Source: Kibdelosporangium philippinense
GTDB lineage: Bacteria > Actinomycetota > Actinomycetes > Mycobacteriales > Pseudonocardiaceae
Length of the DNA: 64,000 nt
Direction: 5' to 3'
NCBI RefSeq assembly: GCF_021390435.2
Contig: NZ_JAJVCN010000002.1
Span: 2,418,001-2,482,000, forward strand
The position numbers were made by a program, and so were the translations under genes. Below are positions 1 to 9,289 of this stretch, piece after piece (position 1 is the stretch's first letter; each line of letters starts with the position of its first letter). The notes below the pieces were generated by a model, which had not been told where the DNA came from, did no database searches, and saw only the letters and a list, made by a program, of their open reading frames with translations.

Positions 1-457
1 TCCCGGGCGACAACGGTTTCCCGCGTACCGTCGGTACGCGCATGAGCGATACGAACATGGCCTGGATCTTGCCCACGGTCAGATCCTTCAGCGGAATCCC
101 ACCCAGATATGGCTTGAGGTAGTCCCGGATGTGCTGGGTATACAGACGGCGAGTGGACACAGCCAGCGCCTGGCGCGTTTCGAACCAGAGATCCAACCAC
201 TGTCCCACTGTCACCATGCTGAGGTCCGGATCCACATCCGCACCCAGCAGATAGTCCCTTGCCTGCTCAGCCGCAGCACGAGTACGGAACCCACCACGCC
301 GCACCCGCTGACGGCCACCGTCGCGACCAACCGGCAACTCCAGCGAGAAGTACCACGACCCATGCCCACGCTCGCCCAACCGTGGGCACCGTCCAAGGAG
401 CCGACGTCCGTCCACTCGACAACCACACCGCTTATACACCCTTCCCCGCTTGTCCAT
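1..457 (-). CDS. Site-specific tyrosine integrase, N-terminal part (runs off the left edge)
   Basis: An open leftward frame starts at the ATG complementary to 455-457 and stays open to base 1, so about 152 N-terminal residues are visible. A Shine-Dalgarno-like AAAGGA lies about 8 bases upstream of the ATG. The N-terminus has a Cys-rich patch (KRCGCRVDG, then GRCP) and SWYFSLELP, as in AP2-like/SAM-like arm-binding domains of actinobacterial phage integrases. Then follow VTVGQWLDLWF, TRRLYTQHIRDYL and LTVGKIQAMF, which look like the core-binding (phage_int_SAM) domain. The catalytic Arg/His/Tyr domain would lie outside the window. Its layout resembles the complete integrase at 26064-27686, and both are read leftward. 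It probably belongs to an element occupying the left part of the window (inference). Confidence 0.8.
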   Translation of the reverse strand, partial: MDKRGRVYKRCGCRVDGRRLLGRCPRLGERGHGSWYFSLELPVGRDGGRQRVRRGGFRTRAAAEQARDYLLGADVDPDLSMVTVGQWLDLWFETRQALAVSTRRLYTQHIRDYLKPYLGGIPLKDLTVGKIQAMFVSLMRVPTVRGKPLSPG

Positions 458-944
458 CGTGCTGTCCTTTCACGTATCGACCTACGCCCCTGCACAGGGC
501 ACTGTCATGACCGTCCAAACGGACTGGCGCCAATTCATCAGGCCGCATCGCAGGCCAGCACTCAGACTGTCTACACAAGACACCGTGCGCCGCAGACGAG
601 TCGGCACGGTCCGCCAAACCTCATCTCACGTGAGATACATCAGTAAGCAAACGATCCGAACGGGACATAGGACAATGTCACCGATGTGGGTGACGGGCCG
701 GTCGCGTGCATCGTGAGGCGATGACGCAATCAAGCCAGGCGATACGTCGGTCCTCACCAGCGCGCTGCCGACGCTACGCCAAACATCAAGCCCTGCTCGC
801 ACACCCGGCGGCGCGCCCACTGGCGCCGACACTTCCTGGAGCACCTGGTCACCCTGCCGAATCTGGCCCGGCAGCAAGCCCGGGTTCCTCTGCGGTATCG
901 CGAGCGACCCTGGCCCGCTCACCACCAACCCAGAGAACCTTCCT
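458..944. other. Intergenic/degenerate stretch without a supported gene
   Basis: Several short frames cross this 487-base stretch on both strands. None combines a ribosome site, a recognisable protein pattern and sensible composition. It lies upstream of the partial integrase and presumably holds its promoter. No terminal repeats or hairpins stand out. Confidence 0.5.
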
Positions 945-1306
945 GGCGTCCGTGTAGCCGATCTCGTCGAGCAGGATCTGCCCGCCGTTCTGGATGATGA
1001 AGTCGATCAAGCCGCTCTTGGCGTCGTTGTGCGCCTTCTCGTACTGCGCGACACACGCTTCAATGTCTGTGGTCTCCGTACGGCAGGCCGCCCGGAACGC
1101 TCCATCGTGTCCTGACTCAGGTCGGTGCCGGAATCGCTACCCGCTGCGTCCACCGCAGCCTTTTTCGCCTCCTGATTGCGCTTCCGTTCCGCTTCTTCTC
1201 GTAGTCGTACGTCAAAACGGGGCTGGGTGGACGTTGCGTCCATCGACGAACGATCTCCTTCAGCAAGATCGTCGAACCGTGTTCGCTCAGTGCTCGTGCC
1301 CGTCAA
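945..1306 (-). pseudogene. Remnant of an Rhs/polymorphic-toxin pre-toxin region, frameshifted
   Basis: Read leftward, two frames together give a recognisable protein. From 1306 one frame gives VRLREEAERKRNQEAKKAA, a linker common before the C-terminal module of actinobacterial RHS-type toxins. After a shift near 1105-1125, a second frame gives IEACVAQYEKAHNDAK followed by SGLIDFIIQNGGQILLDEIG. This resembles the CV..YE..SGL.DF...G..IL.D..G module that precedes toxin domains in RHS/polymorphic toxins (recalled family pattern, not searched). Homology appears to stop near 945, and the frame then ends at a stop near 870. There is no core and no toxin domain. It points the opposite way to the intact RHS gene that begins 320 bases to the right, so it is a separate decayed locus. 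Confidence 0.55.
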
Positions 1307-1628
1307 AGGAGCCCATCTGTCCAGTCGACTACAGCAGTCCTATATGGACTGCCGAGGGCACTGAGTTGCCTCTCGGCATCATGTGGCCAACGCTGCGCGG
1401 CGAACTGACTTGCGACTGATGGAGGGTTGACTAACCACTTTGCACACTGTTGCGTGCTGAAAAACATGCCGCGGTGGGAATGTCTACTGGTGTCGGTTTT
1501 TGCCCTGCGGCTACTCCGAATGACCGCTTTCGCAGTTGGTGACAGTCGTGTCACGCTGTGTTCGCTAAGTTCGGGTTGCGCTGTCCTACGGGGGGACGCG
1601 CACAGTTGTAACCCATAGGGGGTTGTCT
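1307..1628. other. Leader/upstream region of the RHS gene
   Basis: No coding frame here is convincing. The stretch ends in AGGGGG at 1617-1622, six bases before the ATG at 1629. This is a good ribosome site and argues against the in-frame TTG at 1623, which abuts it. The promoter of the RHS gene presumably lies here, but I could not pick a confident -35/-10 pair. Confidence 0.45.
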
Positions 1629-4600
1629 ATGACGGGCCACAGAGTGGTCCGGCCATTTGGCATGCGCACTGCGCGAGCCGTGGCCACATCCTTAGTTGTT
1701 GTCCTTGGTTTGACCGTGACGGAAGCGCCCAGCATGGCCGCCGCACCCGCGGTGAACCCGGTCAAGCGCATCGATCCGCGCGAGCTGCCGACGTTACCCA
1801 GCGCACCACAGGCACCGTCAACTTCCGCGGTCAATCCCAAGGCGGATTTCACTCCTCTGTCCACAAGGTCCGGTGAGCAGGCCAGCCGCTTTGACCCGCA
1901 ACGGTCGAAGCTTGTATCGCGGTCAATGTTCACTGAGGAATACCAGAATCCTGATGGGACACGGACGATCAAGCAGTCGTCGGTTCCGTTGAACGTGCCG
2001 GACGGCAAGGGTGACTGGCGTCCAGTGGACACCACTCTAACGCCTGCCGCAGGCCGAATTTCGGCTAAGGCGCAGGGTATGTCTCCGACGGTGGCGGAGA
2101 AAGCAAGCGATCCAGCGGTCGTGTCCATTGCGGTGGACGGAAAACGGGCGTCCCTCGGCCTGCACCAGGCGGCGCCGAGTCCGGCGAAAGTGGACGGCAG
2201 CAAAGCGGTCTACGAGAACGTCTTGCCCGACACCGACCTTGACTACGAGATCACGCCAGGCTCGGTCAAAGAGACCATCGTCCTGAAAAAGCCGCCCCAG
2301 CAAGGAAAATCTTCCTGGCGGTTCCGGCTCGCCACCGAAGGATTGACGCCGAGTCTCGGCACGGACGGCACCGTCAAGCTGACCGACGAAGCCGGAACTG
2401 TCAAGCTGGTCATGCCGCCGATCGAGACATGGGACTCCACCGGCAATGCCGACCGTCCGCCCGCGATGACCGGCGGCCGCTACGGCCTGGAGCGAGACGG
2501 TGCACAGTGGACGCTGACAGTGTCGGTGGACGAGGCCTGGCTGCGCGACCCCAAACGCGCGTACCCGGTTCGAGTCGACCCCACATTCTCCTTCGGCGTT
2601 TTGTCGTCGCAGACCTACCGTTCCGACGGCTACACCTGCGACAACTGTGGTTTGCGTATCGGTAACAGCCAAAGCTCAGGCGACTCCTACAACCGGACCG
2701 CGCTGCGGTTCGACTACGCATCGCTGTACGGCAAAACCGTGGTCGGCGCCCGCATGGACGTCACACGGAACACAAGCGTTGTCGGGTCGCTCAAAACCTG
2801 GGATACCACGCTGTATCACGCGTCCGCGTTGAACATCAACGGCTTGGGCGCGCGATTGGCTGGTGCCCTGGTTGGTGACGTCGGTAGCTTCTCCTCATCG
2901 GATTTGACCGGTTTCCTCCGGCATGTCGTGGACACCCGGCAAGCATCGTTCTTCATGCTGGTCGGCAGCGAGGTGCCGGGCACATGGACCTACAAGAACC
3001 TCAACGCAACGCTGAGCGTGGACACCGGCTCCGCACCACCAGCAGCGGTGATGTCGGGTCCGGCGGACAACAGCGTCATCACGTCAATGCCCCCGACGCT
3101 CGCGGTGAACCCAGTTTCCGACCCGGACGGCGACCCGGTGACCTACTGCTTCCGCGTCGCGACCGGCCCGGACGCGAAATCCGGTGTCGTGGTCGAGTCG
3201 GGTTGTCTGTCCACTCCGACGTGGACGGTCCCGGCAGGTGTACTGCAGGACGGTGTCGCGTACACCTGGCAAGCCATAACATACAGCGGCATCACGACGA
3301 CCACGCCACCGTGGATTGGGCATTTCAAAGTCGACCAGCGCATTGGTGACCGCGGTCCGGCGCCCTCGGACACCATGGGGCCATTCGCGATCAACCTCGC
3401 CAACGGCAACATGACGACTCAGTTCTCGTCACCAACGTTCAACACAGTGGCAGGCGACGCGGGGCTGACGTTCACCTACAACTCACAGCAGACGGACCCC
3501 AAGGGACTCAAGACGTCCTACTTCGTCGACCTTTCGCACAACGGGATCATCAACGATGCTCAGCAACCGGTGTTGGTCCGCACTGAACCACAGGTGAACG
3601 TCAACTGGGTCGTCGATTCACCATTCGCGCCAGCGCTGGCGCCGGACTGGTTCGTCGTTCGCTGGGAAGGCTTCTTCCAGGCTCCGTCGACAGGCAGCTA
3701 CCAGTTCGCTGGTGTGCACGACGATGGCGCGGTGGTCTGGGTCAACGGTGCCAAGGTCTACGACGTCGGCAATCCCAGTGATGTCAACTGGACCGAGTCC
3801 ACCGCGGTGAACCTCACCGCCGGCCAGCGGGTGCCCATCAAGGTCGAACTGGCGGACAAGACGCTCAACGCGCAGATGCGATTGTTCGTACGGACCTCAG
3901 ATGGCTCAGTGCCGGCTCAGATCGTCCCGGCGGATTGGTTGTATTCGGCGGATCTGCCGACGTTGCCGCAGGGCTGGACGATGTCGTCCGACTTGGACGG
4001 TGACGGTAGCTCGTACACCGAGGCCAAGGTCACCGACCAGAACATCGTGCTGACCGATACCAGTGGGGCCAAGCACACGTGGACCAAGAAGAGCACTGGC
4101 GGCTACACCCCGCCGGGCGGCGAGCTCGGTGTACTCAGTCTCGACTCCGGTGGCAGGGTTACGCTGACCGACGGCTCGGAAGTGTTCGTTTTCCGCGCTG
4201 ACGGCAAGCTGGAATCGCAGACCAGTGTTGCGGATTCGCGTAAGCCCGCGACCTTGCGCAACATCTACGATGGAGCGCCGTCTCGGCTGCGGGAGATCAA
4301 AGATCCGGTGTCCGGTCGGTCACATGTCCTGCATTACAACCGCGCCAACGACGACTGCTACGGCGGTGCCACGCCACCACCAGGAGCGCAACCGCTCGCG
4401 CCGTCACAGATGCTCTGCCGCGTCACCTACTGGGACGGCACCGAAACCCGGCTGTGGTACGCCAATGGGCGCGTCACCCGAATCGAGGACCCGGGCTCGG
4501 AGATCACCGACATCGGCTATAACGACAAGGGTCTGATCGAAGCGACGAGGGATGCGCGGGCCAACGACTGGCTCGCCGCCGATCCCGCCACGCGACGGCC

Positions 4601-7600
4601 GTATGAGGGTGAGGTGACCAGCGCTGTCCTCTACGACACCACCGGTCCCAAACCGAAGGTCACCACGTCGATGACGTCCATCCCGGCGATCGGCAAACCG
4701 CGATCATCGCGGACCTATCGATACGACCCGGCCAACCGGCAGACATTCGTGGACGTCGCTGGGCTGTCCCCGGCGATCGGGTTCAGCACGAAGGTGACAT
4801 ACGACGACACAGACCGGTTGCTGGCGACTACCGACGCAGCCGGCAAGACCACCAGTCAGACATGGAATGCCAAGGACCAGAAGCTGACGTCCACCGACGC
4901 GGCCGGACGGGTCTCGACCTCGGTCTACGACCACGCCGGACGGGAAATCGAGGAATACGGTCCAGCACCGGCGTCGTGCTTCAACGGCCAGGTACCCACG
5001 GCCGCGTGCGCGGCGACTGTGCCGACGTCACAGACGAAGTACGACGAAGGCCTCAACGGCTTGTCGGTGTCCTACTACAACAACCCGACGCTCTCCGGCG
5101 CGCCCAAGGTGTTCAGCACAGGTATCGGTGAGGCGGATGGCAGGCTGGCCAAGAACTGGAACGAAGCCGCGCCGACCGCCGACATCCCCGCGGACAACTT
5201 CTCCCTGCGGGCGACCGGCGAGATCGTCTTCCCTCAAACAGGCGATTACACGTTGCGGGTCCTAGCCGACGATGGTGTACGGGTGTGGATCGACGACCAG
5301 CTCGTCATCGACGACTGGCGCAACACCTCGCCCGTGTGGCGACAGGGCACCGTACGCAGCGAAGTGATCAGGTCGATCAAGAAGATCCGGGTTGAGTACT
5401 ACGATTTCCTTGTCGCCGCACAACTGGAACTGCACTGGACCACCCCAGGCGGCACTCAGGAAGTCGTGCCAGGCAGCCAACTGCGACCGGCGTACGGGCT
5501 CTCCACGTCGTCCGTGGTCCCCGAGTCTGACGGGCTGCCGAACCAGGTCACGTCGACCAAGTACAACGAAGGACTTGACCCGGCATTCGGACTGGCCACT
5601 AGCAGCGTCAGCGACCCGGGAGGGCTGCGGGTCGGCGGCAGTTCCGCCTACGAACCACTCGGGACCGGATACCTTCGCACCACAAGCAAGTCCATGCCCA
5701 ACGGAGCGCGGACCACGTACGCCTTCTACGGGGACACCGAGACCAGAACGAACCCCTGCGTCGTCGGCAGCCCCGCGATCAACCAGGGCGGCATGGCCAA
5801 GCTGACCACCACGGCCGCGCCCGCGTCCGGTCCCGCCAGAATCGACGAGCAGGTCTACGACTCCTCAGGCAGGCTCATCGCCAAGTCCACGTCGGGAGCG
5901 TGGTCGTGCACGACCTACGACGTCCGTGACCGGGTGCTTGAACAGACCGCACCCGCCAGCGCTACGTCAGCGGAGCGCAAGATCCGCTATGACTACGCGG
6001 TCGGCGGCGACCCGCTCACCACGTCCACAACGGACAACATCGGCACGGTAACGACGACCATCGACCTGGCCGGTCGCGCCATCGCCTACACCGATGTGCA
6101 CGGCACCCGCACGGAGACAACCTACGACCAAGCGGGCCGAGCAACGTCTGAGAAGGTCATTCCGCCGAATTCGAGCGATGCGCCGCAGATCATGACGCCG
6201 ACGTACGACGATGCGGGGCGGTTGCTGACCACCAAGCTCGGCAACACGGTGCTCGCCACCGTGACCTACGACGCCGCAGGCGACCTGGCCACGGTGACGT
6301 ATGCCAACGGCACCTCACTGGCCGGCGTCGGCAAGGACGCGGCTGGCCGGACCACGTCACTGAAATGGAAGACCAGTGACGGCAAGGAAATCGTCTCGGC
6401 GGTCGGCCGAACGAGGACCGGCACGATCGTCGACGAGCAACTCGGCGGAATCGACGCGCGGCCCAATGCACCGAACTATGTCTACGACGCAATCGGCAGG
6501 CTGACCGAAGCGTGGGTGGCAGGACACCACTACACCTACGACTTCACCTCCACATCCCCGGCCGCGTGCCCGACCGGCACAGCGTCCAACGCGGGCAGCA
6601 ACACCAACCGGATCCGGTTGCTCGATCAGACCGCGAGCGGCACAGCGGAAACCGGCTATTGCTACGACAGCGCGGACCGTCTGCTCACGACCCTCGGCGC
6701 CAACGCGGTGACCGGCTTCAAGTACGACACGCGCGGCAACACCACGGAGTTCTCCTCCGGCGGCGCGGTCACCACGCTGGGCTGGGATGGCATGGACCGA
6801 AACACCTTCGTTCGTGTCACCGGCTCCGACCCGGCATACATCAGCTACACCAGGGATGTCACAGGCCGGATCGTGCGCCGGATAGCGGCAGAGGGTGACA
6901 CGACCACCGACGTGCTCTACGCGTCCACAAGCGACAATGACTCCGCGGACCTAGTGCTGGGACCAGACAAGCGATTGCTCAGTCGCAGCATCTCATTGCC
7001 CGGCGGGGTGTTGTACAACGTCAACGGAGGCCAGACTAGCTGGGACCACCCGACAGTGCGCGGCGACATCTGCCTGACCACGGACGGCGCAGGCAAACAG
7101 GTGGGCGAACTACGCACCTACACACCGTTCGGTGAACCGTTGCGTGCCAACGGTTCGGTGGACCCCGATGCGGTGCCGGACAACCAGCCTGGCCAGTTTG
7201 ACAACGGCTGGCTCGGCCAGCACCAGCGCCCGTACGAACATGCGGGATCGTTGGCAATGGTTCAGATGGGTGCGCGGCCGTACAGTCCGATACTCGGCCG
7301 GTTCCTGTCCATGGACCCGGTTGAAGGCGGGTCAGCTAACGACTACGACTACACCAGTGCGGACCCGATCAACAACACCGACCTCGACGGTCGATGCTTG
7401 TGGGGCCTCTGCAGCTGGGTTCAGCGTCAAACATCCAGGGCAGCGAGCTGGGTCAACCGCACTGTTGTCCAGCCCGCCTGGAACTGGACAAGGAACAACT
7501 GGCGGACAATCGCGACCGTCGGCGCTGTCGTCGGAGGGCTGGTAGGCGCGGCCGCCTGCGGTGTCAGCATCGTCTGTGGGGTGATCGTCGGCGGTGTGGC

Positions 7601-7862
7601 TGCGTTCGCCGGTTACTCGGCACAGAATGCCGGGACATCGAACTGGAGGTGGCGCGATGCCATTCGCACGACGCTGCTCGGCGCCGCGACCCCCGGCATT
7701 GGCATAGCACGGGCTAGGATCGGGGCGAACCAGGCCAAACCCACCCAACACGGGCTGCGGGTGAACGGCAAGATCAAGTACCGCAAGCCTTGGTTCTACC
7801 GTGGCAATCGCTGGAACGCGCACAGCAGGAGCTGGAAACGCTGGCTCTGGTGGCAGCGGTAA
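1629..7862 (+). CDS. Secreted RHS-repeat protein with two PA14-like domains (polymorphic-toxin type)
   Basis: This 2,077-aa protein starts with a Sec-type signal (basic start, then a hydrophobic run ending in SMAAAPAV), so it is exported. Around residues 318-458 is a DNRLRE-type beta domain (DGYTCDNCGLRIG). Residues about 613-774 and 1138-1287 each hold a PA14-like domain (VHDDGAVVWVNG; VLADDGVRVWIDD). Dozens of RHS/YD repeats (YDxxGR) lie before, between and after them. The RHS-associated core is RPYSPILGRFLSMDP...NNTDLDG at about 1885-1922. The last 155 residues are unique: a Trp-rich segment, glycine/alanine hydrophobic segments, then a basic Trp/Arg-rich end. I recognise no nuclease, deaminase or protease motif there. 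RHS shells normally encapsulate such a C-terminal effector. The 66-aa membrane protein just downstream may be its partner. ATG 1629 is chosen over TTG 1623 because of the ribosome-site spacing. Confidence 0.9.
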   Translation: MTGHRVVRPFGMRTARAVATSLVVVLGLTVTEAPSMAAAPAVNPVKRIDPRELPTLPSAPQAPSTSAVNPKADFTPLSTRSGEQASRFDPQRSKLVSRSMFTEEYQNPDGTRTIKQSSVPLNVPDGKGDWRPVDTTLTPAAGRISAKAQGMSPTVAEKASDPAVVSIAVDGKRASLGLHQAAPSPAKVDGSKAVYENVLPDTDLDYEITPGSVKETIVLKKPPQQGKSSWRFRLATEGLTPSLGTDGTVKLTDEAGTVKLVMPPIETWDSTGNADRPPAMTGGRYGLERDGAQWTLTVSVDEAWLRDPKRAYPVRVDPTFSFGVLSSQTYRSDGYTCDNCGLRIGNSQSSGDSYNRTALRFDYASLYGKTVVGARMDVTRNTSVVGSLKTWDTTLYHASALNINGLGARLAGALVGDVGSFSSSDLTGFLRHVVDTRQASFFMLVGSEVPGTWTYKNLNATLSVDTGSAPPAAVMSGPADNSVITSMPPTLAVNPVSDPDGDPVTYCFRVATGPDAKSGVVVESGCLSTPTWTVPAGVLQDGVAYTWQAITYSGITTTTPPWIGHFKVDQRIGDRGPAPSDTMGPFAINLANGNMTTQFSSPTFNTVAGDAGLTFTYNSQQTDPKGLKTSYFVDLSHNGIINDAQQPVLVRTEPQVNVNWVVDSPFAPALAPDWFVVRWEGFFQAPSTGSYQFAGVHDDGAVVWVNGAKVYDVGNPSDVNWTESTAVNLTAGQRVPIKVELADKTLNAQMRLFVRTSDGSVPAQIVPADWLYSADLPTLPQGWTMSSDLDGDGSSYTEAKVTDQNIVLTDTSGAKHTWTKKSTGGYTPPGGELGVLSLDSGGRVTLTDGSEVFVFRADGKLESQTSVADSRKPATLRNIYDGAPSRLREIKDPVSGRSHVLHYNRANDDCYGGATPPPGAQPLAPSQMLCRVTYWDGTETRLWYANGRVTRIEDPGSEITDIGYNDKGLIEATRDARANDWLAADPATRRPYEGEVTSAVLYDTTGPKPKVTTSMTSIPAIGKPRSSRTYRYDPANRQTFVDVAGLSPAIGFSTKVTYDDTDRLLATTDAAGKTTSQTWNAKDQKLTSTDAAGRVSTSVYDHAGREIEEYGPAPASCFNGQVPTAACAATVPTSQTKYDEGLNGLSVSYYNNPTLSGAPKVFSTGIGEADGRLAKNWNEAAPTADIPADNFSLRATGEIVFPQTGDYTLRVLADDGVRVWIDDQLVIDDWRNTSPVWRQGTVRSEVIRSIKKIRVEYYDFLVAAQLELHWTTPGGTQEVVPGSQLRPAYGLSTSSVVPESDGLPNQVTSTKYNEGLDPAFGLATSSVSDPGGLRVGGSSAYEPLGTGYLRTTSKSMPNGARTTYAFYGDTETRTNPCVVGSPAINQGGMAKLTTTAAPASGPARIDEQVYDSSGRLIAKSTSGAWSCTTYDVRDRVLEQTAPASATSAERKIRYDYAVGGDPLTTSTTDNIGTVTTTIDLAGRAIAYTDVHGTRTETTYDQAGRATSEKVIPPNSSDAPQIMTPTYDDAGRLLTTKLGNTVLATVTYDAAGDLATVTYANGTSLAGVGKDAAGRTTSLKWKTSDGKEIVSAVGRTRTGTIVDEQLGGIDARPNAPNYVYDAIGRLTEAWVAGHHYTYDFTSTSPAACPTGTASNAGSNTNRIRLLDQTASGTAETGYCYDSADRLLTTLGANAVTGFKYDTRGNTTEFSSGGAVTTLGWDGMDRNTFVRVTGSDPAYISYTRDVTGRIVRRIAAEGDTTTDVLYASTSDNDSADLVLGPDKRLLSRSISLPGGVLYNVNGGQTSWDHPTVRGDICLTTDGAGKQVGELRTYTPFGEPLRANGSVDPDAVPDNQPGQFDNGWLGQHQRPYEHAGSLAMVQMGARPYSPILGRFLSMDPVEGGSANDYDYTSADPINNTDLDGRCLWGLCSWVQRQTSRAASWVNRTVVQPAWNWTRNNWRTIATVGAVVGGLVGAAACGVSIVCGVIVGGVAAFAGYSAQNAGTSNWRWRDAIRTTLLGAATPGIGIARARIGANQAKPTQHGLRVNGKIKYRKPWFYRGNRWNAHSRSWKRWLWWQR

Positions 7863-7886
7863 TCTGAAGTTGGATGAAGGAGCATG

Positions 7887-8084
7887 ATGGGTTTCAAGCG
7901 AATCCCGCGGATGACACCCGTACGTCTGCTGATCCTCGCCGCCTGCGTGGCTGCGGTGTCGACGCTCACCTTTGTGGTTGGCGGCTGGGTCGGCCCCGGG
8001 CTCGCCGGCGGGCTGATCGTGTTCCTCGGGGTAACGTTCGCTGAACGCTGGCGGCGTCAAGACTCGGACCGCCAGGCGGGCTGA
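7887..8084 (+). CDS. Small membrane protein downstream of the RHS gene
   Basis: This encodes about 65 residues: a basic N-terminus, one long or two short hydrophobic segments (LLILAACVAAVSTLTF and GGWVGPGLAGGLIVFLGVTF) and a basic tail. It starts 24 bases after the RHS stop, preceded by GAAGGAG at 7876-7882. Tandem ATGs occur at 7884 and 7887; the second has the better spacing. It is therefore translated from the same transcript as the RHS protein and is followed directly by a strong terminator. Position and size would fit a membrane immunity or export-assisting protein, but nothing in the sequence proves either role. The function is unknown. Confidence 0.7.
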   Translation: MGFKRIPRMTPVRLLILAACVAAVSTLTFVVGGWVGPGLAGGLIVFLGVTFAERWRRQDSDRQAG

Positions 8085-8100
8085 GCACCAGGAAACAAGG

Positions 8101-8133
8101 AAACCGGCCCCTGGCAACCCAGGGGCCGGTTTT
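8101..8133 (+). terminator. Rho-independent terminator of the RHS transcript
   Basis: A perfect 14-bp stem (8101-8114 with 8119-8132) encloses a CAAC loop and ends in a run of four T. It lies 17 bases after the stop of the 65-aa gene and closes the two-gene unit. Confidence 0.9.
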
Positions 8134-8263
8134 CAGCTTCAGCTGATTCGACCGCCCATCGCGGGAATGTCGAGGCTGCTGCCGTCAAGCGACACGGTCA
8201 GCGCACCCGCGGCCTAGTCTGCCATCGCCAACAGACGCCTGTTCTGCGCGCAAGACCGTCGGA

Positions 8264-8320
8264 CTGGAAGGGGCAGTGGAGGTCGAGTGCGGATTACCTA
8301 ACTCCCACTGCCCCTTCCAG
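8264..8320 (-). terminator. Inverted repeat downstream of the oxidoreductase/fulvocin gene
   Basis: A perfect 16-bp inverted repeat (8264-8279 with 8305-8320) is separated by 25 bases. It begins 7 bases beyond the leftward stop codon at 8327. It has no clear T tract, so it may act as a transcript-end hairpin rather than a classical terminator. Confidence 0.5.
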
Positions 8321-8326
8321 GGAGTT

Positions 8327-9289
8327 CTAGCAGCGTGGCCAGCACAGGCCAGTACACCGCTTCACACCCAGCGACCCACAACCGAGAGCCGACTCATTAC
8401 AGTTTGCACCTACACACCTCTGCCCCGGACAACCGCTACACCAATCGTCGCCAATGTTACATTTACAGTCTGAGGCGAGTGGAAGTTGCAGCGTGCTCAC
8501 GTTCTCTGCGCCTCCGAGAGTTCTTAAGATCGTGTCCGTCTCGGCTTTACCAAACACGGATAGTGAACGACCCTCAAGCGCAGCAATCCTTTTTGTCACA
8601 GCTTCGCTTGTCGGGATTTGGAACGTGGACACATCGGAAGCGACGGCGATGGCTTCGTTAAGGACATCAATCTCCGCCTTGGAACGATTCAGGCCAACTG
8701 ATTTGATTTGCGTGAGATACTCAACCCAGAAACTGCTTCGCTTCTCCACTGAAAGCGCCTCAAATATCGCGCGCCGATAGGAGAGTGGATACTCCGCGAA
8801 TTCTGCCAAGGTCTGTGGCAGTACTTCCAGGTTTTCCTGGATCCATTTACGGGCGCTTACCCCGGCTGCGGCGGCAGGCAAGGCCCCGCCCGTGAGCAAG
8901 CCTCCCGCCACTACTGCGCCAGCTGCAAACCGGAAGAACTTGGCCCGGCTTACCTGGGCACCGTCGCTGACAGTAGCTTCAGTTCGAAGTTGCCCCAAGG
9001 CGTTCAGGACGCGCCATGATGCAACTATGCCCAACCGTCGCACCAAGGGGATTGCGAGCGTTTTTCCGATCCATGCCCGAACGGTGCGGCTACTCACACA
9101 AAGAAGAGTAGGAGCCCAGGGCGCATCCTCGCCCAGACTTTCGCGGCGCCATGCCTCGACTTCGCCGTCCCCGAGGGGGAGGACCTCAATTCGCCCTCCG
9201 CCCGCTTTGTGAACAATTTCGGATACATTCCTACACTGTCCACATGTTCCGTCGAACGCCAGGATCCAACGCGCATCAGTATGACCCAT
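8327..9289 (-). CDS. Fusion of a DCC1-like thiol-disulfide oxidoreductase and a bacteriocin fulvocin C-related domain
   Basis: 320 aa. Residues 1-100 form a DCC/DUF393-type thioredoxin-like domain with the signature AFDGTCGQC (C16xxC19), expected to shuffle disulfides. A twin-arginine-like stretch at 114-120 (SRAKFFR, only one Arg in the core pair) and a hydrophobic Ala/Gly segment to about 146 follow. The remainder matches my memory of fulvocin C-related proteins: an alpha-helical part (EYPLSYRRAIFEALS, SSFWVEYL) and a Cys-rich tail of about 45 residues with ten cysteines (CKC, WCSGC, RC, NC, GCG, RC, LC, RC). In relatives the oxidoreductase and the Cys-rich protein are usually, as far as I recall, separate neighbouring genes; here they are one chain. 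The ATG at 9289 has a GGGGGG tract upstream. Whether it is a bacteriocin or only related to one is not settled. Confidence 0.75.
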   Translation of the reverse strand: MGHTDARWILAFDGTCGQCRNVSEIVHKAGGGRIEVLPLGDGEVEAWRRESLGEDAPWAPTLLCVSSRTVRAWIGKTLAIPLVRRLGIVASWRVLNALGQLRTEATVSDGAQVSRAKFFRFAAGAVVAGGLLTGGALPAAAAGVSARKWIQENLEVLPQTLAEFAEYPLSYRRAIFEALSVEKRSSFWVEYLTQIKSVGLNRSKAEIDVLNEAIAVASDVSTFQIPTSEAVTKRIAALEGRSLSVFGKAETDTILRTLGGAENVSTLQLPLASDCKCNIGDDWCSGCPGQRCVGANCNESALGCGSLGVKRCTGLCWPRC

